Below are positions 14,167 to 37,140 of a stretch of DNA of 64,000 nucleotides, in pieces. Every line of letters begins with the position of its first letter. Within the stretch, counting starts at the first letter, position 1. The notes under the pieces were generated by a model. The model was not told the origin of the DNA. It worked only from the letters and a program-made list of their open reading frames with translations, and made no database searches. The DNA is from Penelope pileata (Eukaryota; Chordata; Aves; Galliformes; Cracidae): contig WBMW01000027.1 of NCBI GenBank assembly GCA_013396635.1, positions 4,918-68,917 of the forward strand. Reading direction: 5' to 3'. The position numbers and the translations under genes were made by a program.

Positions 14167-17100
14167 ATCTTATTTAGCAGCAGCTGCTTTAACAAGGAAA
14201 GCCTTGCTCCGGCCCCAGCACATGCTGTTTCAGCTTACTCAGCTTCTCCTTGGGGGATTTCTAGCAGAAAGTTGCCGGCACTGCAGCTCCCTCCAGCAGC
14301 CCACAAGCAACCCCTGCCCTCCATAAGAGGAGCACATGCCCTTCACCAGCAGCAGCTCTTCCACGTGGCCCGTGCTTGTACCCGCTCCTCATCCCGCTGG
14401 CAGCAGTGGAAGAACCAGGACTTGTGGTCCGACTTGTTCATAGCCCCTAATTCTCCAGACCTGATTAATAGGGCCTTTGGGATTTGAAGGGGTTTTCAAA
14501 AGATTCCTCTTTGTGAAAAATTTCTTTCTATCCAAGTTAAAATCTCAGTTCGTGCCAGTTCTGCAGCATCCACTCTTCTCCACTTGCATGCTACTTGAGT
14601 CTGTTTCCCCTTGCTCCTTATCTGCTTAAAAGCAGGAACATTTGGGCCAAAAAAACTGTAGGAAAGGTTGTGGATGGTAAGAGCTACCCCTGCCTCGAGG
14701 CATTGCCATTACTCTTGACAGAATAATGGAGGGGGAAAAAAATGAGGATCCCTCACTCCTCATCATACCAAAAGCGTTTCCCATGCATGAGAGGCTGCAG
14801 CAATTGCCATGAATGGAGCAGCAGCCTCCTGGTGCCACGGAGATCCTGGCACGGTGACAGTTTGTCACTCAGAGGACACTGTATGGTTGTGCAATGACAA
14901 AGCCACTGCATTTTAGGAAGAAGAAAAGAAGAAGGAAACGGTGCAAGACGGGGATTTCCCCGACTGCAACACCACCTCTGTACGAGGTACTTTTGAATGG
15001 AGGAGAAGTCTGGGAACAGGGAAACCAGGAGGGGGTTTTGGTACCTTCACTTCTCCTTGCTGAGCCCGTAACCCAGGTTCCAGCTGAGGCCACAGCACAG
15101 TTTCCCTGCCTTGGGCAGCGCCCAGCAATAATCCAGCAGGCAGAACTGAGAGCTGAGATGTGCACGCAGCAGATGAGTGACCGCCTGCCTCAACTGTGCA
15201 CGGACCCGTGGCACCAGGAACTGCTGCCCACACCCCCAGGGCTCCCAGCAGCGTGCAGGGTGCTCGCAATCCTTCCCAGCACCCCTGGGCTGGATCTGGC
15301 CACTGCAGCATGGTCGTGCCCCGCCACCCCTCAGGCCTTTGGAGTGGACTTCTCAGCACCCAGCCTGAGCCCCCCAGGCAGCAGCACCCTGCACAGCAGG
15401 AGATTGTGCTGCAAAGCTGATATCTGCATGGCAGTGCTGAAACACAACTGGGTTTGACTGCAGCCCCAGCTGGGAAGATGTCACTGCCTTTCTGACCACA
15501 AGCGATAAAGCTGAGACCGGACCAGCTGGAGCTTATCAGAGGAACACCATTATTCACTGCTGTGGAAAACAAGCAAAGCACACTGCACGCTGCCCTGCAG
15601 CAGCAGCCAGATACCCCTCTGGACCAAGAAGGTACCGCTGGGCTTCGCCGTGGGACATCCAAAGGCAGGGGCCTTTGCGGGAGAGGCCTGAAAGGCTGTG
15701 CATGTTCCCACAGCCCCTGTCCTTGCAGGATCTGCACCTCAGCTCCGCATGGCGCTGGCTCAGAGCTCGCCTGCAGCTACTGCACGGGAATTCCCTGCAG
15801 GGTGGGGCCGTGGGCGGGTGTGGGCACAAAGCGGCCCAGGGTCCTGTGCTGCTGCCTGCAGGGTGGGCCTCCAGGCGGCCTCCAGCCTTTTGTTAGCGGT
15901 TTAGCAGAGGAGCAATCAACTGCTAGGTGGATAGAACGTGGAGGGGAGGGGACGAGGACAAGCACTGATTTAACAAATTTCAAACAACATTCATCCTGGT
16001 ACTTTATAGCTTACTTTCTGCAGAACTTCTTGTCAGTTTTGTATCAAAAACTGAGTACACAGCCCTTCAGCCAGCAAACCACAGGCAGAGCATGAGGGGG
16101 GAGCAGGCAATAGCATGCTGCCGTGCACAGCTCACCTGCCACAGCAGCTCCACAGTGTTTGCGAAGAGCTCAGAGAAGGAGCTGGAGCCTTCCAGCAGCG
16201 AAGGACCCCAGGGAGCAGCCCCAGCTCTCAAACCCAGCCCTGGCAGCCGCCCTTTTCAGGCAGAGCAGAAAGGAGCCCGTGCACAGCACCTCGCTTCACT
16301 CACAGCGATGCAGGCAGGGGCATCACACTTAGGCTGCTGGAGCACGCCACAAGATAGCGATGTGTGTGAGGTTGGCAAAGAGCAATTGTTTATTCTCCCA
16401 GGCAACCAACCACCACAGAAAGCCTTAAAATGCCAACACAGCATAACCACAGCAGCCCGTAGTGTGCCCATCCACGTCAAGCAGCGTGCCTTCCTACGCC
16501 CCGACACCCTGCTCGTGCCGAGCTGAACGCAATGACTCTGAAGCTGGGAGCTGGAATAGGGCCGCGTACCCGCCCTGCGCTTGCAGCATTTGGCACTGCC
16601 AGCCCTCCACCCCCCGCAGAGCTGGCTCGTAGCCCCATCCACCCCTGCACGTTCGCTCTTGCTACTAAGCTCGAGCGTTCCCACAGTGGTGGTGTGTTTT
16701 GAATTGCTCCCAAAGTGGGACAGCATCATACTCACTGCTATCTACGCCTGAAATGAGGGCTGCAAGTGATTTTGAAAACACATGCTTCATCAACAGAACG
16801 CTGAATGCATTGCACATGCTCCTGTTTGTCCGTAGGTGCAGCTTCAGAAAGCTGAAACACTCTCTTCACTCTTTCCCTCATTAAAATTGAAGGGGAGGAA
16901 CACCTTTGCATTTTTTTTTTCTTCCTTGTTTTTTCTGGCCCACCTTACGCTGTTCATCAATCATACCAACAAACTGGATGCCAGGACATTCACAGCATCT
17001 GTGGATTTTGTTTTTTATTTTCCTCACAACCAGACTTGTTTTGCAGTCCACCTCTGTCCTCTCGCCTTGGAATTTACAGACCACAGCTGCCCCCCCAGCA

Positions 17101-20100
17101 GACGTCCCCACTGCCGTGCCCAGGTCTGCTTCCTGAGCCTGGGTGGGAGAGGTGTAGGCGTCAGTGCAAGGTACTCCATGTAGAAAAAAGCTTTTAAAAA
17201 ATAATCCTGGTAAGTACTACTGCCACCCAAAGGATGCAGCTGTTTTGGTACTTACAGAGCTAATTTTACACATTCCTATATAGCATTTACCTGGTTTGTT
17301 ACTAGGTAAGAGAGTTAAGTAGTAGAAACTTCTGGAGATAAAGGGAATATTGTCACCATGTTCTAACAAGTACTCAACAAACATTTCACGTGGCAGACAG
17401 GGCAGCATAACCTGGAGCTACAGACTGAAAGCCCCCGGGGACTGAGGGTTCAGGCACACCGGCGGTGCAGGCCAGGCAGCCTCCCAGGCCATGGCTGAAA
17501 GTGCTCTTTTCTCAGCAAACAGCCCTGAGGCCAGCCCTCGGTTTTCTCACAGGCACATCCCGTCACCTTCAGACACAGAGGCTACGCCAGGGCAGCGAGA
17601 AACTGAACTGCCCCGGTAGCCTGTTTTCAAGGTTCACCACATCCTTCGTGGGAAGTGTTTTTCTGTCAGCCAGGCATTTCCAAACACTGTTAGCTGAAGT
17701 TGGGCCAACATTCAGCACAAATCAATTTCTTCTCAATACCAAAAGGCATGCATGGGTGCAGGTGATTTAAAGGACACAGATAGAAAGGGGAAGGAAAGAA
17801 ACCTTGTGTGTTCCACTTGTGCTAAAACCCAATCCAAGGCAGCTGTTCCCCACCACCCGACTTGCTGCAGGTTCTGCTGGCAGCTGGTTGGAAGCTCTGC
17901 CTTCCCACACGCCCTCAGGCTGCACTGGCCTGAGGCTCCCTTCTTGGCTGCCCACGCCAGTCTCCTCTTGGATTCCAGAAAGGGGGCTTCCACACACTCA
18001 GCCAATGAAGATCACTCCTCTTCCCAAGGAAAATATTATTTGCTCACAGGGGAGGATTTTGGCTGCCCCTCCCACCCCATGCACCACTGGTCTAACCAGC
18101 CCCTGCCTGTGGCTCCTGTCCAGCACTGCCCCTGTGCAGGTACCACTGGTGCAGGACCAGCACCATGGCCAAATGATGCTTCAGGCGTTTAGCCAGATGA
18201 AGCCGGATGCTTCAACCAGCAACTTCTCAGGATGGATTATTATTTTTGTAAATATAGACCCCACTTCTGAATCAGGCTCCCTGGGCAGCCCTGTAAGTCT
18301 GGGCCATACACATTGGTATGGGAGCAGAGAAGCCGAGGAGAAGCGGCTGAACAGCACCACCCCCAGAGGAACCTCCCAGGCCTAGTACTGGCCTAGTGAA
18401 GGGGTCTCGATGCTGCTCAAGTTACAGCTTGAGTCACCTGCTCACAGACACACGCTGCACTTTGGAGGAGCAAGTGTCACTACAGAGGTTTAACTCAAAG
18501 CGTGCCTGGGGGGGATCATGAACTATGGACACTCCTGTTCCTTCCCTCCTGTGGTGATGCTGGCTATGGTTTCCACAGTGACTGCTGTCCCACTTTCCTC
18601 TCTCCTCCTTTACTCCAGCCCTACAGCTACTTTGATCCCACAGTGAGCTGATCGAGGACAGCAACCCAACAGAGAGCTGAAGCAAAACAAACCTTTCCGT
18701 AGGTTTAGTAAACAGAGCGGCTCCTTACAAATTGAAATGAGCACCACTGCTGGCTGAAGGAAGCAGACACACAGCTGGGATCAAAACAGGGAGGAGTAAC
18801 TCAAACATCACAGAGGATCATTTGTCACTGGAAGGAATTTCCATTCCTTGTTATGCAATCCCACATGTACACATTCATGCCCATGTTTTTTTCACAGAAA
18901 CCCTAAATATGTGGGCAATTCCACAGCTTCTTTGGCCCTTTAACAGGATGGTTTTCCAAACCCATTCACAGCTACCAAGTTTGACTGGCTGGAGGGAATG
19001 TAAGGATCATAATAAAGAGGCAAACAAAATCCCGACACTGGGTTCTTTATGCAGCCTTGCATAACAAGCACGTGACTATCCGTGTTTTACTTTGGGCACA
19101 AGAGACCTGAAGTTCACTGTTCCAACAGATCCTGAACTACAGGATATCTTGCATTGTTTCCAAAACAAGAGGACAGAACAAATCGTTACCAGCAAGAGCT
19201 GGCTGGAACAAGCTGTGACACTTTCTGAACTTCCCATCTGAAAAAATAACTGATTGCAAAACGAAAAACAACATGCCCGGCCATTATTACCCCTGGTAGT
19301 GCTGTACTTTTCCTAGAAGGAAACGTAAATACTCCCATGGATATGCTTCACAAACTTGATCTCATGAGCCAACAAGTTTTGAAAAACTCAAACTAGCAGA
19401 GTTCACTTTGTCAAGTAAAAAATGAATTGTTTTTTTTCTACAGACCAGCAAGCTATAGCTCTAGTTCTTCCATGTTACTTCTAACAACGCACACTGAGCC
19501 AGAACACTTCCTCTTTGGTACTTTTGGTCAGTGCTTTAATGAGGAACAGGACTGAAAAGGGAGAGGAGAATGCAGCACGTTATTTCGTGTCACTCACAGC
19601 ACTGTTTGTGTATCCACATGGACTCACTCCGCGTGAATTCCCACCCTAGCCCTCTATACCTGAAAAGACTGGCACCCCTGCAGCCCTTGCAGCGGAGAGG
19701 TACGGTCCAACACGGTGCATTACCAGTGGAGACAGTGCCACGTATTGCATTTACAAAAGTACCTGAAATCCTAGGAAGGTTCATTACTGCCTGCCTTAAT
19801 GTTTTTGTTTCTGGATGAATCCACAGACAGCTCCTGACGATCCATATCTTATTTATGTTATGATTCCCCATTAAGCTAATTGAGACTATAAAACATGCCT
19901 TTACTCCTTCTGTGGTTCCCCTCGGGGCTGGGGGGATTGCTCATAACTAATGCAAATGCTTTTCACCAAGGAGAGTCCAATAAATACACATTTACCTAAG
20001 CTGACTGCACGTACTTCGTATGTGTGTCCTTTACGCGCTATGCTGCTAACAGAGAGCGCTGGGGGTACAACATGGCCACAGCTACATGTGGAGCCAGCCC

Positions 20101-22459
20101 AAGTTTAGTGCAGCTAACCCTGATCTGGGTCCCACGAGTGAGACTCGATCCTACAGCTGCTTAACAGCTTGTGCACCCACACCGTAACCACATCTACCAG
20201 GCTGTAGCGCGGGCACAACAAACAACAAATGTGCCGCTCTTCATGTGCTCTACCCCACCCAGCATTGTAGGATCATGCCACACATACCCACATTTCTCTG
20301 CAAGTGACCAGCGGGGGACACCAGGTACAGTTCAACACTTGTCACGGCCGATGCAGCTGGGTTACAGATGCTGTCTGCTCCAGGGTGAGAGGAGCAGGAC
20401 GTACCTGTGTCTGTAACACACGGGGTTTTCCCATTCGGTCAGGTATTGACCTTCTGCGTGGCCTTCTTACCTTAAACAGTAAAAACCTTTGGCTGAAAAT
20501 GGAAAATGAAAATGGAAAATCCCCACCACAAGCATGAGAGAAAACCATGAATTTTCATTGCAGGACAAGACACCAACAAAAACAACATTTCAGCTGCTGC
20601 AAATTAAAACTTGCTATTAAAAAGGATGCAACATTCCTAATGATTATACTGTAGACAACTTATTTCATCATGTCTAAACACAAGGTGCAATGTTCTGCAT
20701 GTAAAAGCAGGAGGTATGAAGAAACGCCCGCTGCTTTCAGATAAACCATGCGAGTTACGCAATCACATCTAAGCTTCCAAAATTTGGAATTAAAGGTGTT
20801 GCAGGGAGCTTTAATACTAAATGCGATGCAGATGTGCTCCAGTTACATGGCTCTCTGATTGCCATGTTCCTTTTAACTGGTTTTGTTCAAGAAGCTTTTA
20901 TACGTAATTAAAGCTGATCAAGAACAAAGTATCAGTGGATTAAGTTTTATGCCAAAGTAAATCATGACTGCAGTATACTCAAAATGCCAGGCTGTTTTCC
21001 AAGTGTATTCTTAGGAAGGAGCATTCTAGGAAGTTTCAGAAACCCAGCTGCCACTTGGGAAGACACAAACCTTTCCCAATGTGCCACTAGGATTTGGTCA
21101 GCCACCTGCTGCACAGAACCCACCATACACTGACAACTACTCCCAGAGAAGCAAGGATGGCTTCATCTCAACTACCCATACTGACATGATGTGTCTGACA
21201 GGATGGAAGCTGAAATCTAGGGGTGGAAATTCACGAAATTCAAGAAATCTGGCAAAGTCAGCAATTCACACCTCTTCAGAGGTGTAAGAAAAACCTCTGA
21301 GCACTAAATTCTCCTCAGGTCAGTTGTACAGTTAGCATTATCTTTCATCAAAACCAAACAATGAATTGCATCCCCTTTACTACATATTCACATTCACTAC
21401 ATAAACACATATTCAAGAGGCTTTAAGTGTGAAGCAGAGGGAAAAAAATAAATAAATAAAAATCAAGCACTCCCAGCTTCTGGAAACTTATGAGTGTTCC
21501 TGCAAGTCTCAGAGATCAAAGAGAATATTGGAGCAATGGAAGCCAGTATAGGACTAGCAAGACAGCAAAAAGAAGGTAAGGAGCGAAGTCGTATTAGCTT
21601 GGCATTCTTCCAGGAAGACTCACGCCCACGCAACAGCTAGCAGCATCTAGTACCTCCCCTCTCTCCTCAGTCTCTCCTCCATCACCTCCCCGTTTGCTAT
21701 AGACTGAAACCTCAATTCTAGCAAAACAATAACGCAGCGTCCTTCACTTTGACTCAAGTTTTTGCAGTCCTATCTTTCCTCCTAACCTGGAACCTCTGAA
21801 GGTGTGCGGGGAACTGCTTCGCAGAGACATTCCTGTAGATGGATTTTTCCTGTTGTCCCCATCCAGCCCCAACACCGGTTTTGGCACTGCCCAAAGCCTC
21901 AAACCAGGGAGGTGACAGCCAAAATCCCAAAGTAAGCCGCACATACACAGAATCTGTTCCCCTAAGTGTTAGCTTCAGAGCTGCTTAACTGTAGAAGACG
22001 TCTGTCAAACTTCATATTCCCTCCTACTCCCCAGATAAATCTGTGTGAAAATCCGTGTGGTAAATCTGCCCTGGGAATCACAGCACAAGATTTTTCTTCA
22101 GCTTTTGTTCTGCTTCCTTATACAAACCCCAGCAAATCCTCAGGTTTGAAATTAAGAGCTTCTTAATTTTCCCAGGGATAAAACAGTAATGTTAGTAAGA
22201 CTTTCAGCATCAGGGCAAGAAGAGAACAAATGCAAACCTACGAATACTCAAGACACACACACCCCACAATCTGATATGAAACGTTACGCTAGGTGTCAAA
22301 TAGCTCAGAGGAAAAATACAGAGCTGAGTACAAAATTTCTTTAATTTCTCTTAAAATACAACAGGCAAATAATGATCACCACAGAAACATTCAAAGCCAA
22401 GCATTTTGATGAGAACTTCATAAAACAAAGTTAAAAAAATACATTAAAAAGAGACACCA
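14167..22459. other. Intergenic DNA downstream of PSMA6, right part
   Basis: The 14.9-16.7 kb part is GC-rich and carries long chance-like reading frames, including 274 codons on the minus strand at 14913-15737. From about 18.7 kb the sequence becomes AT-rich. No gene, RNA or identifiable mobile element was recognised. Confidence 0.7.
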
Positions 22460-22477
22460 AGTATTTCAAAAACCTCT

Positions 22478-22487
22478 GTTTTATTTG
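22478..22487 (-). terminator. PSMA6 polyadenylation signal
   Basis: A canonical AATAAA on the minus strand (complement of 22480-22485) lies about 130 nt after the PSMA6 stop codon. It is followed on the transcript strand by a GU/U-rich stretch around 22,440-22,465. This predicts a short 3'UTR of roughly 150 nt. It is inferred from motif and position only. Confidence 0.75.
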
Positions 22488-22613
22488 TACAGAGTAAAAT
22501 ACATTGTATCACGAACATTGTTTTCATTCCATAATCTAAAGCCATTATTAAGTGTCATCTTTTACACCAAATACCCTGGTCAGAAGCACAGACAATGGAA
22601 ATAGGAAAGCTAA

Positions 22614-31864
<9,251 letters not shown>

Positions 31865-31912
31865 TCAGCGTGCTGGGCCCCACCGCTACCGCAACGGGAC
31901 GCCGCCGGAGCG

Positions 31913-31919
31913 CTTCCGG
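31913..31919 (-). promoter_or_regulatory. ETS/GABP-type site upstream of PSMA6
   Basis: A perfect CCGGAAG on the minus strand lies about 90 nt upstream of the PSMA6 ATG. ETS-family (GABPA/ELK) sites close to the start are typical of CpG-island housekeeping promoters. This is a motif match only. Confidence 0.5.
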
Positions 31920-31931
31920 GTCACGGGCGGC

Positions 31932-32086
31932 GCGCAGGCGCCCGAGGGCTCCTGGCTCGCGCACAGTCACGCTCCGACCCCGCCACTGCGCATGCCCGAG
32001 ACCGGCGGCACTCTTCTGCCCCGCTCTCTCCGTCCTCTGGAGAGCATGCGCAGCAGGGCGCCCGGGAGGCAGCAGGGCGCAGGCGC
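31932..32086. promoter_or_regulatory. Cluster of NRF1-type GCGCA(N)GCGC motifs
   Basis: Four motifs resembling the nuclear respiratory factor 1 palindrome occur within 155 nt: GCGCAGGCGC at 31932-31941 and again at 32077-32086, TGCGCATGC at 31987-31995, and its exact reverse complement GCATGCGCA at 32044-32052. They lie 100-260 nt upstream of the PSMA6 ATG inside the CpG island. Binding is inferred from motif only. Confidence 0.5.
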
Positions 32087-35000
32087 GGCTCCGCCGTCCG
32101 GGCCGGGGTGAGGGTGTGGCGGTGCGGTGACACAGCTCGGCGTGGCACATCGCCTCCGCCCAGAGCCGCCCTGGCGCTGCCTGCCGGGAGGAGGTCCCGG
32201 CCTGTGGGGAGCGGGAGGGGTTCGGAAATACCCGGAAAGCGGAGAAAAAAAGCTTCAGTGCGAGCTGCGCGGGCGGCGGGGGAGAGCACCCCGCCTCCAT
32301 CTCCAAACAGAGCGGCTCCCCGTGAGCGCCGTGTCACAGCGGGGAGGCGCTGCCACCTCCGCGCGGCCGCTGCTGCCGAGGAGCCGCGTCGCAGTGCCTG
32401 CTCTGCGGCCCTGACCGCGGCCAGCGCCGGGGGGGTTCCCCACGCCCAACCTGGGGAACACACGGCCGTCTGTCAGCATGGAGATCCCCGCTCTGTCTGG
32501 AGGGTTTTTTTTTTCTCCCCCTCTCAGTAGAGCCATTAAGAAGGCTGGGAAAGCTGCGTTTTGGTGCTCACACCTTCATTTAACAGTATTATTAGATTAA
32601 GCTGTGGTGAGCTGGCAGATGGCAGATGCATTTTGGAGCACACTATGTATGCCAGAGGTAGCCATAAGTCTGCTGTAGTTTTTCAGTATTTCAGTGTAGT
32701 CATCCTTGCTTCTTAATAGAATGGGAGAAAAAAATGTGTCACTATGTATGTTCTACAAGAGGCAGCTTCTGTCCCCTTCCTCCTGGAAGAGCTTTGTGGG
32801 CAGATACAACATGCTTGAAGCTGTGGAGGGAAAGACTCCAGCCCCTGCCCCACCGCAGGCTGTGGCCAAAAGCCCATGGAAAAGTACTAAGACTACAGAG
32901 AGCCTTTAATGATACATTCCCTGAATACTCTCCCAGCCTCCAGCATCTGCAGGGACTTCCCACGGCAGAGATAGCATCTGGTTATTCAATAGCCCGTGCT
33001 GGAGTTGTCTTCCACGAACTTGCTGCTCTCTGTGTGCATGGGTGTGACCCTCCTGCATCCACAACATGCTGTGCAAAGGGTCGCTCAGCAGAGCTACACG
33101 TTGTGCATTTCATCTGGAACTTCACGTCTTATCTGAACCTTGTATCTGCCAGCACCATTTCGTGCTGCTTTTGTACTGGAAGAGACAGCAAGCAATTCAT
33201 CCCTATGCATTCCCTCCACAACTTCTGCTCCTGTCAGCATCTCTTTTTCTCTGGGCTGAGGGTGCTTAGTTTCCTACTCCATGCATGAAGCTATTCCATA
33301 CTGTAACACTGGAGTTCAATGTCAGAATTACTTTTTCCTGTAAGAGAAACGGAATGAGGAAGTGGAAGGAATAATCAAGCATTCTATCCAATTGCCAAAA
33401 AGTAACCAAGCGAGGAAATCCTTGACTTTTAAGTGTTTGGCATCAGAGATTCAGTATTTGACTTAGACCAAGACGGAGACGAACAGTTGCTCAATACCAT
33501 CGACATGACAGAGTGGTTGGTAGTCATACTACTTTCAGGATACAGCTTCTAGCAGTTTTCTCCATCTATGTAGCAATTTCATCAGCTTCCAAAAAATGGT
33601 TTTGTTTCACAAGACTAATCAAATTATTTTCAATGTAGTATTCATCACCTCTTATCAACCATATGAGAGTCAAAGTCTGTGTTGCAAGATTCTGAGGAAG
33701 ATTGATCTCACATCTTTTTAACATTATAAACAGTAAGTGGGCGAACTCGGAGATGAAACTGCTCCCAAAATAGCTATAGCAGGGACTGAATCAGTTCCCT
33801 CTTCCTCCAGTCTGTCTTCCCAGCACAACTCTGTCCCCATGGCATGCTGAAGGCCAAGCTGAGCATTCGTTCCATCTCACTCGCCTTCTCCTCACTCTGT
33901 GGGCTCACAAAGGGCACCGGTGCCATTTGCTGTGGTTGCAGGGGTACCCACTCCTGCCACTTCTGGAGGATTTGCCAGAACTGGCCCTTCTGGCTTTAAA
34001 CGTGGGCTCATCAATTAATACTGGGAAGACATTACAAATCCTCGGGGTGGTTGTTTGTTTTACAGTACTACTCTTCTAATAGGTAGCAGATGTCAAACAG
34101 ATCTGGGTGTGCTGGCAGATTGCTTTGGTTTAACTCTCTAATGATACATCCAAGAATTCCTCTTACATATTCAGAAACAATTCTCCATCGTTATCTCTAA
34201 ATTCCTTGTTTCAGTAATCTGAAATTTCCAGATCTATGGCCAAACAAAAGCAATGTTATTTCGCAAGTACCTTAAAGAAAATGCAAATAATTAACCTCAG
34301 CCAGAACTGAGCCTCTGGAGTCTGCGCACATCTACGTGAACAGGTGCCATTCAACTGAAACTGTCTGTAGCCAGGTCACTTACATTTCCTCTTCCATTCC
34401 ATTCCTTATAAGGATCTACAATAAAGTGCATTAGCAGCAAACACAAAAATGAAATTGTAAGAATTCTGACACTAATCTTGGGACGGCTTCCTGTTGTAAA
34501 TTCCCAGACTCTGTCCCCTCTGGCTGATATGTTCAATACCTGCTCTGAGATAGCTTAATGCTGTGATGTTTGCTGGCATTAGTACTCTGCTATTGCATCA
34601 CTGTAGACAATGCTAATATTAATGTAATGTAAAAAAAATAAAGTTTGAAGTTTTGTACCATTTTCTCACATTCTCTCAAAGAAAATTTTATGTGTAAAAA
34701 CTAAACCCAATTACTACAGTATTTTCTTTGTATGGGATAACTGCCTTTTGATACAATTAACCAGCATATTATACAACTGGTAGCATGCATTCTGGTTGGC
34801 ACTCACTGGTTTTAAATAACTGGCTCATTCCCCAAAGTGAACATGGTCCCAGTCAAAACGACCAGAGCCCAACTCTATGACTGCAACGGCACTGGGGGCT
34901 TCAGGATGAACTCCCTGCAAGAGGGAGTTTGTTTGTATGGGGAAGGACTACAGTGACACCCCACCTGGTAACATTCCTTAGGCTAGGCTCTCAAAAGATC

Positions 35001-36757
35001 TCAAATGATTCAGGGAGCTCCTGCACTGCAACACACTCTGAAGCACCTAACTCCATGCTCCCTTTCATCCCATCAGTAACGGTTTCCATCCCCTGAAGTA
35101 AAAATAAAAAGGAAGGAAAGAGAACTGATAAAGGAAGGACTTCATAGCTTAGTGGTGAATTAAAATTCAGTCAAAAGGAAGTGCAGGATGCATTTATTCC
35201 AGCTAGATGTAGCTATTATGTGTGTCTACCAATGACCAGGGAGAGACAGGATACAAGCCTCGGGGGATGAACATGTCTCACAGCAACATGGATAACCCAA
35301 AGGTGGTTTCAGCCAAGCTAGAGGTGCTGTAAGGCAGAGCTGCAGGGGCCTGCTTTGTGCAGCCTGACCTGTCAGCCCCCCTCCCTCACACCCCACCAGT
35401 GGTGTGCAGTGGTCCTATTCCATTCAGCAGTGCCAGCTCTGGCCTAGCCAAAACAATTTCAGTAGGGTTTGCATTCAGCTGCCTCAGCTCTGAATTGCTT
35501 AGGACTGCAAGGCAGGCAAAGCTAGCAACAAACTGGGGCCATAACGGCACGGATTCAGATCAGCCTGTGGTGTCGTGGAACTGCATCAGAGTAACCCTCT
35601 GATGCAGCAGTGCTAAGCAGTCACTGCAGAAGACACCTGCTTTAACAGTGCAGTGTCTGCATTTTCAAGATGTGGCAGCTCTTGGACTTCTTAGAGAATT
35701 GCAAAACAATCTTCTGACAAATTAGAAGTCCATCAGTTTAAGGAGCTAGAGAAGATCCAATCTCTCTGCATTCCCTGGAGGACCCCAGGAAGCAGATGGA
35801 GCTGGCTGGAGGACAAGACTGCATGCAAAACAAATTGCTGCTTTACAAACAGGTACCAGGAGCAGAAGGAGTGACAAGATAGCTCTCTGATGTGAAGAAA
35901 AGCAACAGGGAACACGCCTGAATGCTACCAGTCACGAGGGACCTTGTCGCTGAACGCTACAAAAGCTCAGAACTGTAAGCAATATGCAAAAAGATCTGCA
36001 TGATTCAGCTCAGTTTCAGAGGACTTTTTAGTGTGCAAGACAAATGTGACAAAAATGTGATCTTCCATTAATGTGTCATTTCCACTGTTTTGGGGGACAG
36101 AGGTTTGCATAAGAGTGGTGAGTGGAATCAATGAACACATGTACCATACAAACACAAATAATACAGAATACTTTCCCTGAAACGTATACTATCCTTATTG
36201 TTTTGGGAGAGGTTTTATAAAAATGTCTGCACAAAATTCAATTCTGTTGTACTATTGCCTATAAGAATTTCTAGTTATTGCCAATTTTTGTTTAGAAAAC
36301 TCAATTATTTCCATAAGAAAACTACTCCAGTGACATGAAAAACTGTCAGAAGCAGCAAATTTAAGACTGTGAAAGAACAACATATCTTGCCAGTTGTTTT
36401 CTAATTCTTACAGACAAAATCTTAATGTATGTTGCCACAACAAATCTTTTGCATTGCATGTAATCAAATGAATTCTAATTAAAGTGAGGAAATATGAGAG
36501 CTGGGTGTGCCTGACCAAGGACAACCATGCCATTTGCCCCAGTGAGCTCCATTCACTGGCCAGTGTCCAACATGGTTGCAAGGCCAGCATGCCAGTTTTG
36601 AAGGTACTATGGAAGTCTTGCTTAATTTTTTTTTTGAAGTACAGAGTTCATGAATTTCAGTGTCGATGAAAAGCATAAGCAAAAAAAAAAGATTTTTTTT
36701 AAAGAAAACTGCAGGAAAAAACCCCCCACAACCTCAAATTCCTGGAGGGAAAAACAA

Positions 36758-36767
36758 GTTTTAATTC
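36758..36767 (-). terminator. Predicted PRORP polyadenylation signal
   Basis: The common variant ATTAAA (minus strand, complement of 36760-36765) is the first plausible signal after the PRORP stop, about 235 nt downstream. A strongly GU-rich stretch follows at about 36,735-36,718 on the transcript strand, as expected for a downstream element. No AATAAA was seen between stop and this site. It is a prediction from motif only, and longer 3'UTRs are possible. Confidence 0.5.
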
Positions 36768-36999
36768 AAATCACATTTGAGAGGCTACAGAAATTGCCTG
36801 TAAAGATGGATATAACAGACCTAGTTCATCCACCACTGATGTTAACAGATTTACAGCAAGAATGAGTTTGACAAAATGCAGTTACTGAATAGGCCTCACA
36901 CATTAATCCCATAATTGTACTACTGAGTTCTCCTAGTCAGCAGCAGTGATCTGAAAAAAAAAAAAGCCAGCAACACAGAAGAAGCTTCAGCTTGTGCAG

Positions 37000-37140
37000 T
37001 TAGATTCTTCCGTATTCCTGCTGAAGGCAGAGCCATTTTCTTGGCACTCGATATGAATATTTTTCCTCAAAAGCGTCTTTATAGGGGATATGCCACATGT
37101 CACCCGTAGTCTGAACCACACAGTCATAACAGAAAGCAGG
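37000..37140 (-). CDS. PRORP: PRORP terminal coding exon
   Basis: This 141-nt phase-0 exon encodes 46 residues (PAFCYDCVVQTTGDMWHIPY ... RKWLCLQQEYGRI) and the TAA at 37002-37000. The acceptor CCACAG ends at 37141. The His of WHIPY and the Cys of WLCL are the expected C-terminal zinc ligands that pair with two cysteines encoded upstream, outside the window. Confidence 0.95.
   Translation of the reverse strand, partial: PAFCYDCVVQTTGDMWHIPYKDAFEEKYSYRVPRKWLCLQQEYGRI

Noticed and set aside
13857..14487. Lysine-rich (minus) and Phe/Ser-rich (plus) reading frames
   Set aside because: They are translations of the TTTTC microsatellite and not genes.
1..22459. Expected NFKBIA gene next to PSMA6
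   Set aside because: Human synteny places it beyond the PSMA6 3' end, but no ankyrin-repeat exon or its C-terminus was recognisable, so it probably lies left of the window.
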